From Hofstenia miamia (Eukaryota; Xenacoelomorpha; Acoela), in the NCBI GenBank assembly GCA_004352715.1, contig SCFE01000048.1, positions 569,114 through 633,113 of the forward strand: 64,000 nt of DNA, written 5' to 3'. The notes under the pieces are model-generated. The model had not been told where the DNA came from, did no database searches, and worked only from the letters and a program-made list of their open reading frames with translations. This document shows, in pieces, positions 1-12,896 of this stretch. Position 1 is the stretch's first letter; every line of letters begins with the position of its first letter. Position numbers and translations under genes: made by a program.

Positions 1-949
1 TTGTGTGATCTCCCCCTACGCAAATAATTGCAAAATTTGCTAATTTATCAACATAATAATAATAACCTATATAACTATAATGATTATATTGATAGACTAG
101 CATATTTTTTGAATTATTTGAGCAAGGGTAGAGATAAGACAAAAGTACCTAGTAATGGTTATTAACACATTGAATACTACAAATTGCAATAATGGTGACC
201 TAAGTTAAATGTGTGGTAGTCAATTGCACTGGTCTTAAGTTCCATATTATTGCAAGTTTACAGACATTTAGATTTATGTTACTGCCTTAAGCACAATATT
301 TTTAATATTTTTCATTGGATGTTGGGAAAATTATCTTTGTACTACAATAATAAATAGTGGTAGACAACTTTCAAAGAAAAAATCTCCTTATAAGATGGTT
401 TCATTGCCAATCAATCACATTCTCGTAAAGAAAAAAGTCTATTTTATAAGAATATCTTATTTCATGGGCATTACCTGCAATTACATTCGAAATCTCTTGT
501 GCTTGCATTGAAGGTTGTTTTTTTTACCTTTACTCATCAATGTCAGCAATTGAAGTTGAATAAATTTATCTCAACATTTGTTTTGTGTATTGATATTCAT
601 AACCTAATTGTTGGTGTAGTGTCTATGTATTCAATATATTTCATGTATTTACGTTTATCTACCATGAAAGTACATTTCCTTTATCGTGTATCGTGTACAA
701 TGCACTGGTCATAGTACTATGCTACACAACAGTGATGTCCACTACATTTAAAAGTGCCTGCACGTTTGTAAGCCTTGAGAGGAATAAGTGAAATCAGAGT
801 GATATGAAGTTTTAAACATTTGTAAGATGAGATCCCTCTGAATTCACCTGTCTCTGCAACAGAAGTGCTTTCAATATTTTTTGAAAAGTATACATAATAT
901 TTAAATGAAATACGATGCACGTAAACATCAAAATTTACTTAAATTACAT
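1..949. other. AT-rich non-coding stretch
   Basis: I see no supportable gene here. The open frames at 499-714 and on the minus strand at 717-920 are short, of low complexity and without a recognisable domain. Confidence 0.5.
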
Positions 950-1110
950 CAAAGAAGTCCACACTTTATTACTTTCAGCTTCCATTGCTTTAAAATTTCT
1001 AGTCTGGTTATCCAGTGGTAATCGATAGCACGCGACCATGATTTAGCAAAGTCCAACGGTTGCCAGTCTTTTCGAGAGGGTCCATCTTAACAACCCTATG
1101 TAAAGATGCA
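950..1110 (+). repeat. Dispersed repeat, copy A
   Basis: This stretch resembles 19100-19268. Both contain 'ttccattgctttaaaa', then 'gtctggttat', and further on 'gtccat..cttaa.aacc'. The two copies are diverged by substitutions and small indels. The second copy is cut by a Tc1 element. I could not assign the repeat to a family. A minus-strand frame at 1008-1283 overlaps it but shows no domain. Confidence 0.55.
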
Positions 1111-1904
1111 CTCTTCACAAGAAGTCTGCACTTAGTGTCTAACACAATAATAAATTTCTTTCTTATTCCTAGGTACTGCAAAAATGTCAATGAAATGCCG
1201 TTATTTCTTACAGAGAAGAAATCAGGTCGGGTTGCATGAAGCATTAATTTAGGTTCCAATTTTGTCATTAGCATCAATGACATAAAATGTAAAATGCAAA
1301 GTTGTTGATATGCTATTAGGATTGTGATGTTTCTATTACTAGTGATAAATAATTTGTTTTCTGGAAATTACACAAAAGCAAATTCTCAACATTTTCTGAG
1401 CAGCTGAAGGGCAAAATTTTGTACAGACTATCACACTCGCTTAGATCCAGTCACAGTTGAGATATTTCAACTACTACATAAACTGGAAATTCTAACATTT
1501 TTGTATATTATGATACAGATTGTTTGTTTTATTTCATATCTTTGTAATTTTTTCAATCAAAATAGAAAAATAGCATTTGGTCTTGATTAACCCAAAACTG
1601 AATAACAATATGCTCGAAATTTTCATTTTGCAATTACGAATAAATTTACTTCTAAGATTGCGATCATAAAAAATATAAATTGTGTATATTATGATTATGC
1701 AGTGAAAACAAAAAGCGTTTAATTTATAAAATTATTAGTAGCAATGTATATTTTTACCACATGCAAACAACTATGATTTTTATATTCATTTTTAAATGGT
1801 TTTCATCCAGAGGACCTTCAGAGCTTCTTATTAGGCTCTCAATGTGTTTTTAAACCTCTATAAATGTACAAAAATTACAAAGAAATAGATTATATTTGAT
1901 AACT
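1111..1904. other. Non-coding AT-rich stretch
   Basis: No gene, RNA or clear repeat is visible here. Confidence 0.4.
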
Positions 1905-2290
1905 TTAAACAAAAGTAATTCTTCTATTTTGCTGAATATTTGCAAATTTTGTTGCAGCATCTTCATGTTCAACTTCTTGGGCTCGAGTTCGATTGAGAGA
2001 AATAGTTGCAAGATTAGTGATATTCATTGATTTGCGTTGAATTAATCTTTTTGCAGTATGAAAGTCAGAACTTAAATCATCTTTATCTATTCAATGCGTT
2101 AAAGCCGTGCAATTCACTTCTGCATCAAGAAAAGAAATGCCTTTTGATGTTATACAGTTTGCATTTGAAACTCTTCTATTAATCTCTGAAATTATAACAT
2201 GACTATATCCGTTCTTGTGAAAAATCAAGTGTATAAGAAAAATTTTCGTTCAATTGTGTCTTTCGTTTTTTGAAGGCTTCTAAATCAAAT
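1905..2290 (-). pseudogene. hAT-type transposase remnant (DUF4371/ZMYM1-like region)
   Basis: Read on the minus strand, this segment gives a protein-like stretch that no single open frame captures. It contains ISEINRRVSN, then SKGISFLDAEVN, then DLSSDFHTAKRLIQRKS, and ends at a TAA at 1905-1907. An in-frame TGA lies between CTALTH and IDKDD, and there is a frame change near 2225. The pattern (a helix like 'EINRRFS', a 'GI.ALD' block, then 'DL...L..AKRLL') resembles the central part of hAT-derived transposases of the DUF4371/ZMYM1 type. That assignment rests on my recall of the family, not on an alignment. The copy is clearly dead: it is short, has a stop and a frameshift, and lacks the DDE core and the C-terminal dimerisation region. 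Confidence 0.45.
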
Positions 2291-2920
2291 TATGATTGAG
2301 AATCAGAATTTTCACTTCAATTGCAAACCACAAACTTTCCTCATTAATTGAACTGCATTTTTTAATATCATCGCTCCTCTTAGAAATATGGGTAGCAATT
2401 TGTGAGGTTGTTTCTTAATCATGGTAATCACTTGAATCAATCATAGATTGCATATAATAATATGAAAATAAAAATTATTTTTTAGCTGAAAGAATCAGCT
2501 AATCTTAAATATTTTAGAGTTCTTGAAATAGTTGTCTACCTTTAGGATTATAAAAATAGCGACTGCAGATTGATTTTTAGCAATTAACCGGTACTATTTG
2601 AATTGATTCCAAAATAATTGTAATGCATTTTATTTTTTGCAAAGTCTGAGTTGCTTAATAAATAACATCATTGATCACTTCTTGCCGTACAAAATATTCC
2701 GGGGCAGATCATGGGCCAGGCTTCTATGCGACTGGGTGTTTCCCAGGCTCTTCTTAGTTTAATTTCAGCATTAACGAAAGTAATCTAAATTCAATTTGCT
2801 AAAATCCAAACAAATAATATAAAGAAATAAATCTTCAAGTATTAAAATTATGAACTTGCTGTAGTTTAATATCGTAAAATTCTTTAGTCATCATTTCTGA
2901 TAACTTTACTTTTGAGGAAC
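2291..2920. other. Non-coding stretch
   Basis: I see nothing supportable here beyond AT-rich sequence. Confidence 0.4.
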
Positions 2921-2995
2921 GTATAAATAGCTCAGTGGGAAGAGCTAGTCAACGACTTTATTGTATTCGTATGCTTAAGCCCCTTACTGCCACCA
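2921..2995 (+). repeat. tRNA-like SINE head or tRNA pseudogene
   Basis: The stretch contains 'TAGCTCAGTGG' (2928-2938), a good match to the RNA polymerase III A box of tRNA D-arms, followed by 'gaagagc'. A degenerate B box ('gtattcgtatgc') lies about 35 bases on, and 'ccacc' follows. The acceptor stem does not pair, so it is not a functional tRNA. A tRNA-derived SINE head is the simplest reading. Confidence 0.45.
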
Positions 2996-4714
2996 ATGCT
3001 GAGCTAATGACAGTCTTCGAATCAGCAACACTGTATGTGCAATTGCCGTGTTGCAAGTAATTTCCGTAAATTTGTGATCAAATTTTTGATCTGATTATGA
3101 ATCTAAGAATATTTTTTAAATTTGTTGAAACATTTCATGGCAAATTTAAAAATATTAATTATTTGCTTCTTCTGTACCCTTATTAGTGATTTGACATATT
3201 ATTGCATTATCTTATTTTATTTTGAAAAATTTAACTGTATTAAAATATTATTTTATACGAAAAATAAGATATTATTAGGAAAAGATTTATACAACATTCA
3301 TCCATATAAAGCCAGCAACATACTTTTTACTGATTTTCCAGCACAACGCAGATGTATGTAAATTTACAATTTTGCATACATGAAAGTTTTTTCAACAAAA
3401 TTTTCGTGAATTTTAGAAGAAAAATGTTGTTCATATTATTCTGATAAAACACAAAATATTTTCATAAACAAAAAAGTGGTGAAATTTCTACCATGAAAAC
3501 CGAATTCTGACAATGTTACTGTGATCATTGTCTTTAATGTTTACGTACTATTAATCTTTTGCTTAGATTCCCATTACTTGCTTCAATTCCTGCTATGAAT
3601 TCTTCTAGTAGGTGGGAAAATGTCATTAAATATGAAACGTACTAGAATTTTTTATATATGTTATTTTATGAGCAGAAAAACGTATTGATAAATGGCAAAA
3701 TAACTGAAATACAAAACCGGTACTCCATAGAAAGAAAGTAAAAATAATTTAGAATTTTAAGCAGTATTTATAAAACGAAGTTTGGTGAAACAACTATATT
3801 GCTTGAAGTAGTAAAGGGAGGCATACAAAAGTAAATTTTGGGGACATAATTATGATGATTTTCAGTGACACAGTCAGTAAAAATATCGCAAAAATAACTT
3901 TGGTAACAAATGTAACATCCTCCACCTGGCCTATTTGCACTGTGTATTATTGCTAATAACTATCACTCAGTAAATTGCGGGTGAGGAGTTACTACGTTGA
4001 TGAACCGCCAAACTTTTCCTCTTTTCTTAACTAGTTAGGTTAATTGAGTACTAATCATCACTATTTAGGTGACGAGGCCGTGTGACGTTTCCTCTTCAAT
4101 TCATCTGTGGGCTACTGCCCGAAGCCGATCTCCACATCACAGTTCCTCTCCTTCATGAACGATTGACCAAATCCACTGCACCATCTCAGCTCAAGAAGGA
4201 CTAATTATGTGTACCTTACCTTAGCTCAGTGCGTGTACTCATGTCAAGTTGTAACTGACTTAAACTCAATTTTGTGAAGTGTTTGTTGGTTTGATTAAGT
4301 AAAGCAACCGGGCATTGACACTAACTGCATTTAAATAATATTAAGCTAGCCATTACCATAAAATTACTGGCTTTAACAATTATCTAATATATTGCAGTTT
4401 CCTACACTTACATTTAATAACAGTACATGTAAAGTCATTTATTCGGTCGATTATAGTCGAGTCTCCTACTATTAAGAATAGATATATATTCCTATTATTC
4501 TATTATTTCATACATGTATAGATCGATAGTCAGACTAAGCAAGAATCGAAAAACTCCTAACCTTAACATAAGTGCGGTTTCATGACTGGCACAAGGACTC
4601 TTCGAATCGATCCCGTGATGGAATCCAGCCACTACTCGACACAACTTGCTTAGCTGAACATTTTATTAAATATCAAACCAGATAAATGAAGAAATGAAAA
4701 TAAAATAAACTCCG
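2996..4714. other. Non-coding stretch with possible LTR-like segment
   Basis: No gene is seen. From about 3910 the sequence starts 'tgtaacatcc' and runs less AT-rich for some 650 bases, which recalls a solo LTR of a Gypsy-type element. I could not find a matching 3' end or a target-site duplication, so I do not call it. Confidence 0.3.
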
Positions 4715-4915
4715 AAGAATTTATTGTTCATCAATCTTCTCTTAAATTCTAAGCTATTTATTTAAAAATTTTAAAGTACCTGCCGATTTTGAATTTCAAA
4801 TAAATCTTCTGCCANAAGAATTTATTGTTCATCAAATTTCTCTTAAATTCTGATCTATTTATTTAAAAATTTTAAAGTACCTGCTGATTTTGAATTTCAA
4901 ATAAATCTTCTGCCA
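4715..4915. repeat. 100-bp direct duplication around a single N (4815)
   Basis: 4715-4814 and 4816-4915 are near-identical direct copies (both contain 'gaatttattgttcatcaa' and end 'aaatcttctgcca') separated by one N. A copy on each side of an N is what an unmerged contig overlap or two haplotypes would leave, so this is probably an assembly artefact. Confidence 0.7.
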
Positions 4916-5238
4916 ATATGGCTGTTCATACTTAAGCGTAATTTTGCTTGTTACAATTTGTCAAATATCGGCTATGATGTTTTTCTCAAAATGCACAATA
5001 TTGTAGCTTGGTTGCATCTTACAAAATGAATAAGATAATTAACTAAATTTTACAATAATATTTCTGATTATATTTAATCACTGTAATCGTTCGACGTTAA
5101 TCTTCTGTTTGCAGCTTGTTCCTTTTGGATGATGCTACACAAAGATATTTGAATAATTTGAACAAACTATATTAGACAAGGCATTATTTGCACAATGTCA
5201 CCTTCTCATTTTGAACAGTGCTAAGAATAGTAATGTGC

Positions 5239-5552
5239 CAGGAGCGGATTCAACATTTTTAGTTAGGAAGGGCATGCAAATACTAAAATACCTTAAATAC
5301 ATGTACTCATGTATTGCACTCATGGTGCTTTGGTATATTTTTACAATCATAAGCGAATTCCTATAATAATAGAAATGAAAGATAAGTACAATATTTTTTC
5401 AAATCAATGCACTTTATTGAGAACTACAATTAAAATAAGATGAAGGATTCAGTAAAGTCATTTAACTTAGTAATATTACTTAATTTATTCTTTGGAATTT
5501 GCACATTAGTGGACGGGTGCGCCTGCCACGCCCCCTTCTGAATCCGCCATTG
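5239..5552. mobile_element. Small inverted-repeat element, hAT-MITE-like
   Basis: The left end reads 'caggagcggattcaac'. The right end, reverse-complemented, reads 'caatggcggattcag'. These are imperfect terminal inverted repeats of the CAG.GGCGGATT.A type that recurs in the 30-32 kb element. No convincing 8-bp target duplication is visible. The inside is non-coding. Confidence 0.5.
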
Positions 5553-5910
5553 TGTACATTAACTAGTGATGGATCATGTATATGCATATGGTGTGGAGAA
5601 CACATCACAAAACATCAATATCATTCTAGATTCAATTATTAACGATGATGAAAATCTTAATATCAACATTCCATAGTTATTCTATTTTTGGAATTTCTGG
5701 TAATCTTAGGAAATCATGTTTTACTTGTTTGTAAAATAATTTGACGTCTTTCATTCTGTATTTTTGCATGGAAAAATTTAGGCTAAAATTTGAACATGCA
5801 TATGTTTTACATGACTAGGTTAGTCAAAATTCGATAAATTCTTCTACTCATTAATTATATGTAAAAGTGATTTTGAACGAAAACAATAAATATGAAATTC
5901 AAGTAGCAAA
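5553..5910. other. Non-coding stretch
   Basis: AT-rich, with no supportable feature. Confidence 0.4.
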
Positions 5911-6629
5911 TCATGATGAATGTTTTCTGGCAATGAATGAATACATAATTAGAGCATCATAAAACATCTTGAAATTGCCTAGCATCTTCCAAAGTAAAAC
6001 TTTAGAGCAAGCTCTATTCGAATCATTAATTAAGCTTTTAAATAGTAGTCCATATGCTATGTAAATGATCTTTTCAAAAACATTGAAAAGAATTAGAATG
6101 CTGCAAAATTGAATCATTCTTGCTCTGAATGAGCGGGTCCTTAGACGCTTTAGTAATTTCATATTACAATAAAGGAATCCCAATTCTATTATCAATTTTA
6201 TCACTGGAAATAATAATAGTAAAGGAAACTGAATTCTGTTAGCAAAAATATATAATGCCAGATGACCAAAAACCTCACATATCGCTGTAATAAAAACAAA
6301 GTAATACCAATCCTTCACAAATATTGATTTGTAAAGTGGAAAGTGCTCAACATCCAGAAGAAGTGTTAAGTTTAAGATTATGTTGTAAATTCCAAAGAAA
6401 ACCATTCCGTTTGCACTTATTCTTATCTTATATATGGTGCTATGCTAGATCTCAGGGACGAAGAAATAAAAACAACCACAAAACCCATTGTAAAAATAGT
6501 AGTGTTGTAGATTTCTAAGAGGAGTATAAGTTGCGAGAATCCAAAGTAAAGTCCATTCTTAGACTTTAACTTCTGAAGTTTAAGTATTACAATGCCGCCG
6601 ATTGCGATTGCGCTAATTCCTATTAAACT
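5911..6629 (-). CDS. Possible multi-pass membrane protein (partial, frameshifted)
   Basis: The 164-codon minus-strand frame 6405-5911 encodes a very hydrophobic protein with about four membrane-length segments (for example YFVFITAICEVFGHLALYIF and ILILFNVFEKIIYIAYGLLF) and basic loops (KLLKRLRTRSFRAR). Upstream, 6629 down to about 6430 reads open in another frame from a good acceptor (ttttttag at 6637-6630), with two more hydrophobic segments (GISAIAIGGIVIL; TIFTMGFVVVFI). The two parts join if one base is lost or gained near 6430-6440. Together they would make about six membrane segments, with more exons expected upstream. I do not recognise the family; a seven-transmembrane receptor is one possibility. 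An AT-rich chance frame cannot be excluded, but the regular spacing of hydrophobic segments argues against it. Confidence 0.45.
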
Positions 6630-6639
6630 CTAAAAAATG

Positions 6640-9600
6640 AAATTGAAAGTGGATAACGCACTTCTACATTCGTTAGACATTTTTGATAAGTTAAGAGGAA
6701 ACTTCACAGATTGTTTACTTTAGATAAGTTTTGATGTGCAAACTCTTACGTGTGAAGGTGATTGTTGCTAAATCAAAATGATTCCAATTTTAAAATATCA
6801 CCATCTTCATTAATGAGCAATATAGAGAATTGTGCTTTGGTGAAAGAATGTTTTGTAATCATTGTGAAATGAAACCCAAAAATGTGTGATTTTTTAAATT
6901 TAATATCCCTACTCACACTTTTAACGGGAAATGACTTAATGCAGTGAATTTTTAGAAATATTTAGTCACAGTACTGAAAATACTTGGATTGTTTGGAGCT
7001 CCATAAAATCGTCTCCAATATTTGTTGTGGTTTTAATTGCAAGTTCCAAAATATTCTATTCTAACCAACGTCTATAGAGATCTGGCGTAGAGGGCTTACG
7101 CATAATGAGTAAGGCATCAACAATGTCGTTTGCTTATAGTAAGATCTGACTTTAAATTGAATTGTAGCAATTCCATCAAAACACAAGTTAGGATACCGCA
7201 CTTGTTGGGAAAATTTAAATTTTAAATATTTTGAGTGAATCATTTTTATGAAGAACTTAAGAGGCAGATAAAAAATCTTGATGTTTCCAACTTTCTATAT
7301 TATAAATATTTGACAAGTATTATCTATTTCTTTTACATAGATTACATGTCTATATAATATTTATTTCTGATACATTTCCTATGCGTTTTTAGAAAGCAGT
7401 TGCTGCCCTCATTAAGAATTATCATCTTACAATTTGTGACTCTTTATTAGTAATAATCTCTAGTTCGTAACTCATATTTTCAAAGATGTGACCAGCTTCT
7501 TTCAGATTTTTTAAATTTAAAAAAAATAATCAAAAACTATCAAGAGAAATTTTACTATATATTTTAAGTTTTTATTCTACATTATACAGAAGTCTTGTGA
7601 ATCAGCTTCATCAACGTTGCCACGCTTCACTTTTCTCACACAGTCTCTTCTATACAAACTCCTGCTGCAAGCAATCTTACTGTCTGCTGCCAATGAAATG
7701 AAGCGATTCGTATACTTACCAAACATCTTGAGGTCTTAGCAACTTACTTTAATAAAAAAATCTTGATAAAATACGGTTAATAGTTTTCCTGAAAATATTT
7801 ATAGGCAGCTATCTGATAAAATCATCCTCAATTTAAATGATAAGGAAAGAACTCAAAGACATGCTCTGAGTTGAAATCGATAAAGAATATTCAAGAAATT
7901 TTTAGGCCCAAAAGTCTAAGAAAATCGTTTGCGAATTTTAGTTATGTTATTTTAGAAATCTTGAAAATGCTATCATAAACAATATTTAAAGGTTTTGTTG
8001 TTAGCCAGCCCCAATATGCAAGACTTGCACTACAAAATATTTCATATAAAATAGATTAAATTTTAAATGACGTTTGACCCTTATCAGTACGTCTGAAACA
8101 ACACAAACTATCTGACATTGTGTTGACATCATAATATTTACTATGTAACTCAATCGCATTTCGGAAAACATTATTTATGAAGCATGTATTGCTTTAAATA
8201 TTTGAATTTTTTATTGTAATTTCACTATGTTTACTGCTGCAAAAATCTATCATTGAAACAATTTTCTTCATTTTTGACTGCTGAAGAGATTTCTCATGGT
8301 TCTCAGGAAGGAATAAAGAGATATTCCAAAAAAAGATGTTCTTCCCAATACTTACATGATAAATCATTCAGAATATAAAAGAAAAGAAAGACGCCGTCGA
8401 TTTGTTTTTCTTTAAGAAGAAAATTCCCAGCAAACCTTCATCAAACATGCCAATATACTGTTCAAGTTATTATAGTCAACTATGAAAACAGAAGTCTGAT
8501 AGAGGATGCAACCCCCGTAATTTTTGCAATTATATGATTTATATGACTTTTTTATTATATACTTTTAAATTAAATAATGTTGCTCATGTTCCTATAAAAT
8601 AACTTTTATTGACAAGATACATCAATTGTTGAGATAGAAAAATATGCATGTTATCAACAAAGCGTGGATTCACGTCCTGATAAGGGTTGACTGGTCCATT
8701 CGTACTCTATATCATTTCCCAAAATACAAATCAATTGGCAATACAAAAAACGGTTAAGATGTTATTATCATTGTAATGATTACATTTATTTCGAAGAATA
8801 ACAACTCCATAATTGAAAACGTACTAGAAACGTCTGCCATTTTGCTAAGATATAATCAGTATACACTACAGATTTAAATCGTAATAAAAAAAGATCTGCT
8901 ATTAGCCAAATACTTGAATTTTCTTTCCACGTCTGATGACATTTTTTGTAACTTTGATATGCATTGTTCGCCTTTTGATATGCCTTTAACATGCCATTAT
9001 GCCGTGGTCAAGAACTCGAAGTCTAATTTTTCTTTTGTAACCATTGAATCTTCCAACATTTTTGAACTGTAGTGAAATGTTAACACGATCTTTTTACACA
9101 ACTGCATCAACTTGGAATCATCCTTGCTGTTTTTGCGTTAGACCGGTCACTACGAAGATGGTTAATCATTGATTACGGAATTGAAAAAAACATATGCATT
9201 TGTTCTCCAACACAATTTTTAATGAATTTATTCGAACTGGTTTTATTCACAATGCAAAAATATGAATAAAAATTCTTAGATTGCAAAGCGGATCAAAAAA
9301 ACAGAACCTTATAGTCCTCAAAATTGGTCAGGGCTTAAGTAGTTTTATAGACTCGATCACACATTGTAAATATCTGGGTTAAGACCAAGAAAAAACTCAT
9401 TAATCAATAGCAAGATTTCTAATAATCATAGAAACTAAATGTCCTACATCATTGGATAACTATATCCAATACTGTAGTTGCAAGTCACAGAAATACATAA
9501 ACTAACTTCGTTTGGGGTACAATTAAGCACCAAACCATCATTAACCACTAAAATACACTGTGTGTGCTTGAAATTATTTTCATAAACCAAACGGTTTACT

Positions 9601-9839
9601 TCTAGATCAACTTTTTTGCGATGAGTACACATATCTAAATTATTTTTAATTATTATAGAATTTCTATGATTAGGTTTGTTTTTCATTCATGATGGCAATA
9701 TAAAAAAAAGATGATTTTTAATATACAATGTAGTATAATACCATAATTGAAAAGGTCTACTTGATATTTGGTCAACAGACAAAAATCTGTGATATTTCAA
9801 CTAACAGGTATTCCAAATGTAATGAAGAGTAATTTATTT
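6640..9839. other. Long non-coding stretch
   Basis: About 3.2 kb of AT-rich sequence without a recognisable gene. The short frames at 7061-7243, 8786-8992 and 9444-9686 (minus strand) have no domain and look like chance frames. Confidence 0.45.
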
Positions 9840-10142
9840 TTAGTAACTTATTAACTTTTGGTAAATACGATGTTCAAGGTCTATAAATACTTGCTGCAAA
9901 TGTTCACCAACTTGGTCAGGTATAGGACTCCGTCTTTTATATTTATCAATAAGGTCTTGCAAAATTATAGCTTCTGTCACAATGGGCAAACAACTTCTTC
10001 TATGAAATGAAGCATTTGGTGCAGCTTTCAAAATTTGTTTCCTTGCATTGAAAACAACTTTTGCCCAAAACTCAAAGCAAATAAAATTTATGGTTGCCGG
10101 ATTAACAATTGATATCAATCCGACCGGCATACAAAAATACAA
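9840..10142 (-). CDS. Unrecognised possible terminal exon
   Basis: The minus-strand frame encodes 100 residues of well-mixed composition, unlike the low-complexity chance frames around it. It includes FWAKVVFNARKQILKAAPN, ASFHRRSCLPIVTEAIILQD and DQVGEHLQQVFIDLEHRIYQ. The last part could form amphipathic helices. A usable acceptor 'gctaag' lies just upstream (near 10150), so this could be the last coding exon of a gene to the right. I cannot name a family. Confidence 0.28.
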   Translation of the reverse strand: MYFCMPVGLISIVNPATINFICFEFWAKVVFNARKQILKAAPNASFHRRSCLPIVTEAIILQDLIDKYKRRSPIPDQVGEHLQQVFIDLEHRIYQKLISY

Positions 10143-11933
10143 AATCTTAGCTCAGCACGTGGGGCGCGCCTGGCTTGAGCCAGTTATCTAATGCAGAACC
10201 AAATTTGCTTTCAGTGATTATGATTACTGGCAACATTTAACATATATTTTCCTAGAACAATTTCTTTTTAGTACTAACAAATGTACGAAGCACTCATAGT
10301 CTTGGTTGTTATCTCTCAACGCATGATTTTTCTTTTAAAAAGCTTTTATGTGTTATATTTAGTTTTTACGCAACATAATAATTTACTATGATTTTTTTAT
10401 CTATTATGTTCTTTCAATTATTAACAAAAGCGAAATTAGCAATGAGAAATATAGCCATTTTGAATGAAATATTTATGAAAATATATTTTCTGAATTTTTT
10501 ACTTGAAGTGTAATATGTTGATTTACACAGCAATGCCAATAAAAACAATCGAGAAATAGATTATTAAATTCGAATTATGGCAAGTTACAAAATGTAAGTA
10601 TTTTGAGACAGCACAGTCTTAATACAGAAGGATCCTCAAGGCTGTTCTTTTTTCTGTTAACAGGAGTTGAAGACGGAGATGGACCTGCAGTGGGCTGGAG
10701 TTAGACTGAGCTTTTGGAGGAAATGGACGGAAATTGAAAAAATATACAATTACATAACAGTTGTAGTGAATGCAATATAATTTCTTAAAAACGATTTGAA
10801 ATTGTACATTACTGTTATATAATCTTGAAAAACATCATTTACAATTTTCAATTTCAGTAAGCATATTTATTGGAAGTTTCTAAGACACCCAACTTTAGTC
10901 TAGTATGCCGTAAAATTGTAGAAAATTTTTTAACAAGCTTAATAAAAATGTCCGAAGTGTTAGCCAACCTTAGTAATGGCTGTATAAGTGTAGGGAATTT
11001 TAGTAATTTATAGCATAAATATTTATTATGCTGGCTTCGTTTGCTACGTTGAAATTTAATTAGAAAAATATGACATAGTAGATATAAAAAAGAGTAGACC
11101 TGAAATTAAATAGTTAGGCTTAGTTAATATCAACTTTTCAGGTTTGGTTAGCATGTCAAACAAAGCAGACGATTCAATTTCCCTAACAATGTTTTTTCAA
11201 TAGGTGTCAAATAATGAATAATGAATTTAGCAACTACTTTGCATGCAGAAATATCTCTGCAAATATGTCAATATATATATATATATATATATATAAATTT
11301 ATATTTTTCACTTGAAAATTGTGGTAAACTAACAGCTTATTTTGTTTTGAGGGCTTTAAAAAATGCGTTAATCAATATTTTTCAATTATTCAATTTGTGT
11401 TTAGTCAAGGAAGTTAATATATTAAATTAATTGGTTCAGGTGATATTGGGTCAGACTACGGTTATATATTCTCAGCTCAACTCAGGTCTAGTGTCACTAT
11501 GAGGCGACCCATTTTCAATTCTGCTGCAAGCTTGATCAGAATTTAGGTTTTTCCCTTATAAAAACATTGTAACTTAATGACTAAAAATGACAGGGCAAGG
11601 ATTACTAATAGTAGTCTACTATAACATCAGGTCGCAAAACAAATAAACAGTGTAAAATAATGAGGATGCTGATTATATTTTTGTATTTTGACATGATACC
11701 ATATAGATATTTTTCTCATTTTTTTTCAAAGTAGACTAAACATTATTTTTTCTTTCCAGAATAAATTTTGCTCTTGCTGCAATATCATTACAGTTGTCAC
11801 CAATAGTTTAACAACATTCAATTGATAACCGCGGGTAAACCTTTATAGTTCAATGTATTTAACCATATTATATCATTCGTTTATACCTTTCACGTTGAGT
11901 TATCAAGTTGACTGCTTTGGATATTAATGCTTT
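10143..11933. other. Non-coding stretch with (AT)n
   Basis: No gene is seen. A short (TA)n tract lies at about 11268-11294. Confidence 0.45.
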
Positions 11934-12083
11934 ATGCCGCACAAGTGCACAAGTAATTATAAAATTGTTCAACAAAATGTTACTCTGTTTCGTTTTCCAA
12001 TAAATGATGACAAAAGACAAATGTGGATTAATTCTCTTCCAAATTTAAACATTTCAAGGTCCAATATAACTAAATACATCTAA
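11934..12083 (+). pseudogene. THAP zinc-finger domain remnant (N-terminus of a P-element-type transposase)
   Basis: ATG at 11934 opens MPHKCTSNYK, followed by VTLFRFPINDDKRQMWI and NSLPNLN, with a stop at 12081. The MP.C start, the 'FRFP.D..KR..WI' core and the spacing are typical of THAP domains. The second CxxC-type Cys and the closing C..H pair are not visible in this frame, so the finger is truncated. P-element-like transposases (THAP9 type) carry a THAP domain at the N-terminus, and the matching catalytic part follows from about 13305. Confidence 0.65.
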
Positions 12084-12189
12084 ATTAAGACATAGGTATG
12101 CTCAAAAGTATTTTATGTTTAATGATGTAATTCAGATTTCGGACCTTTTTGCCCCCCCCTCCCCCACTAACATTATTTTCATAGAACAT

Positions 12190-12690
12190 GGAATGTTTGA
12201 ATTGGAAACAGGAAATAGAATCGGTGACTTTGGTTTATGGTTTAGATCTATGAAATAATCAAAATTTAGGTTTTAGATTTAAGAAACATGGATTTGTGAC
12301 TTTGGTTTAGGGCTTAGGCATATCAAAATATTAATTTGGGTTTTTAGGTTTATGAAACGTGGACTTGTGACTTTGGTTTAGGGCTTTCGCATATAAAAAA
12401 AGATCTTAGATTAGAATTTTAGGTTTTAGTTTAGAAAACATGAATTTGTGACATTGGCTTAGAGCTTAAGTCTAAAAAAAAGGAATTTAGCCTTTCCTGA
12501 TTTTGGTTTAGGCGTTTGGCCTATAAAAATAAGCATTTAGATTTATAGGTTAGGAATTTAGGTTTTAGGTTTAGGAAACATGGATTTCAGACTTTGGCTT
12601 AGAGCTTAGGTCTACAAAAAAATAGGAACATGGGTTTTTCTGACTCTCATTTAATGTTTTGGCTTATGAAAAATAAGAATTTAGGTTAGG
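12190..12690. repeat. Degenerate minisatellite, unit about 80-90 bp
   Basis: About six diverged units, each containing 'gaaacatgga.tt.tgacttt' then 'ggtttagggctt' and a 'ttaggtttta' run. It lies between the THAP exon and the transposase body. The TTTAGGG-like motif is internal to a longer unit, so I do not read it as telomeric. Confidence 0.6.
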
Positions 12691-12857
12691 ATTATGATTA
12701 AAATTAAGTGAAGAATAGATCCTGAGAAGTGAAGAGTAATGATGGATGTAGAACTATCGGAAAAATCCGGAAAAATGAAGAATTGACAGGGGTTAGGGTT
12801 ATGTGTAAGCATATGTTTTTTTCAATGCAAACATTCCATACTCTATGAAAATAATGT

Positions 12858-12865
12858 TAGTGTGT

Positions 12866-12896
<31 letters not shown>

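Noticed and set aside
2921-2995. Functional tRNA gene
   Set aside because: A box is good, but the acceptor stem does not pair and the B box is degenerate.
3908-4570. Possible solo LTR starting 'tgtaacatcc'
   Set aside because: No matching end, target duplication or primer-binding site found.
12190-12690. TTTAGGG-like words as interstitial telomere
   Set aside because: The words are part of a longer 80-90 bp unit and not tandem 6-7-mers.
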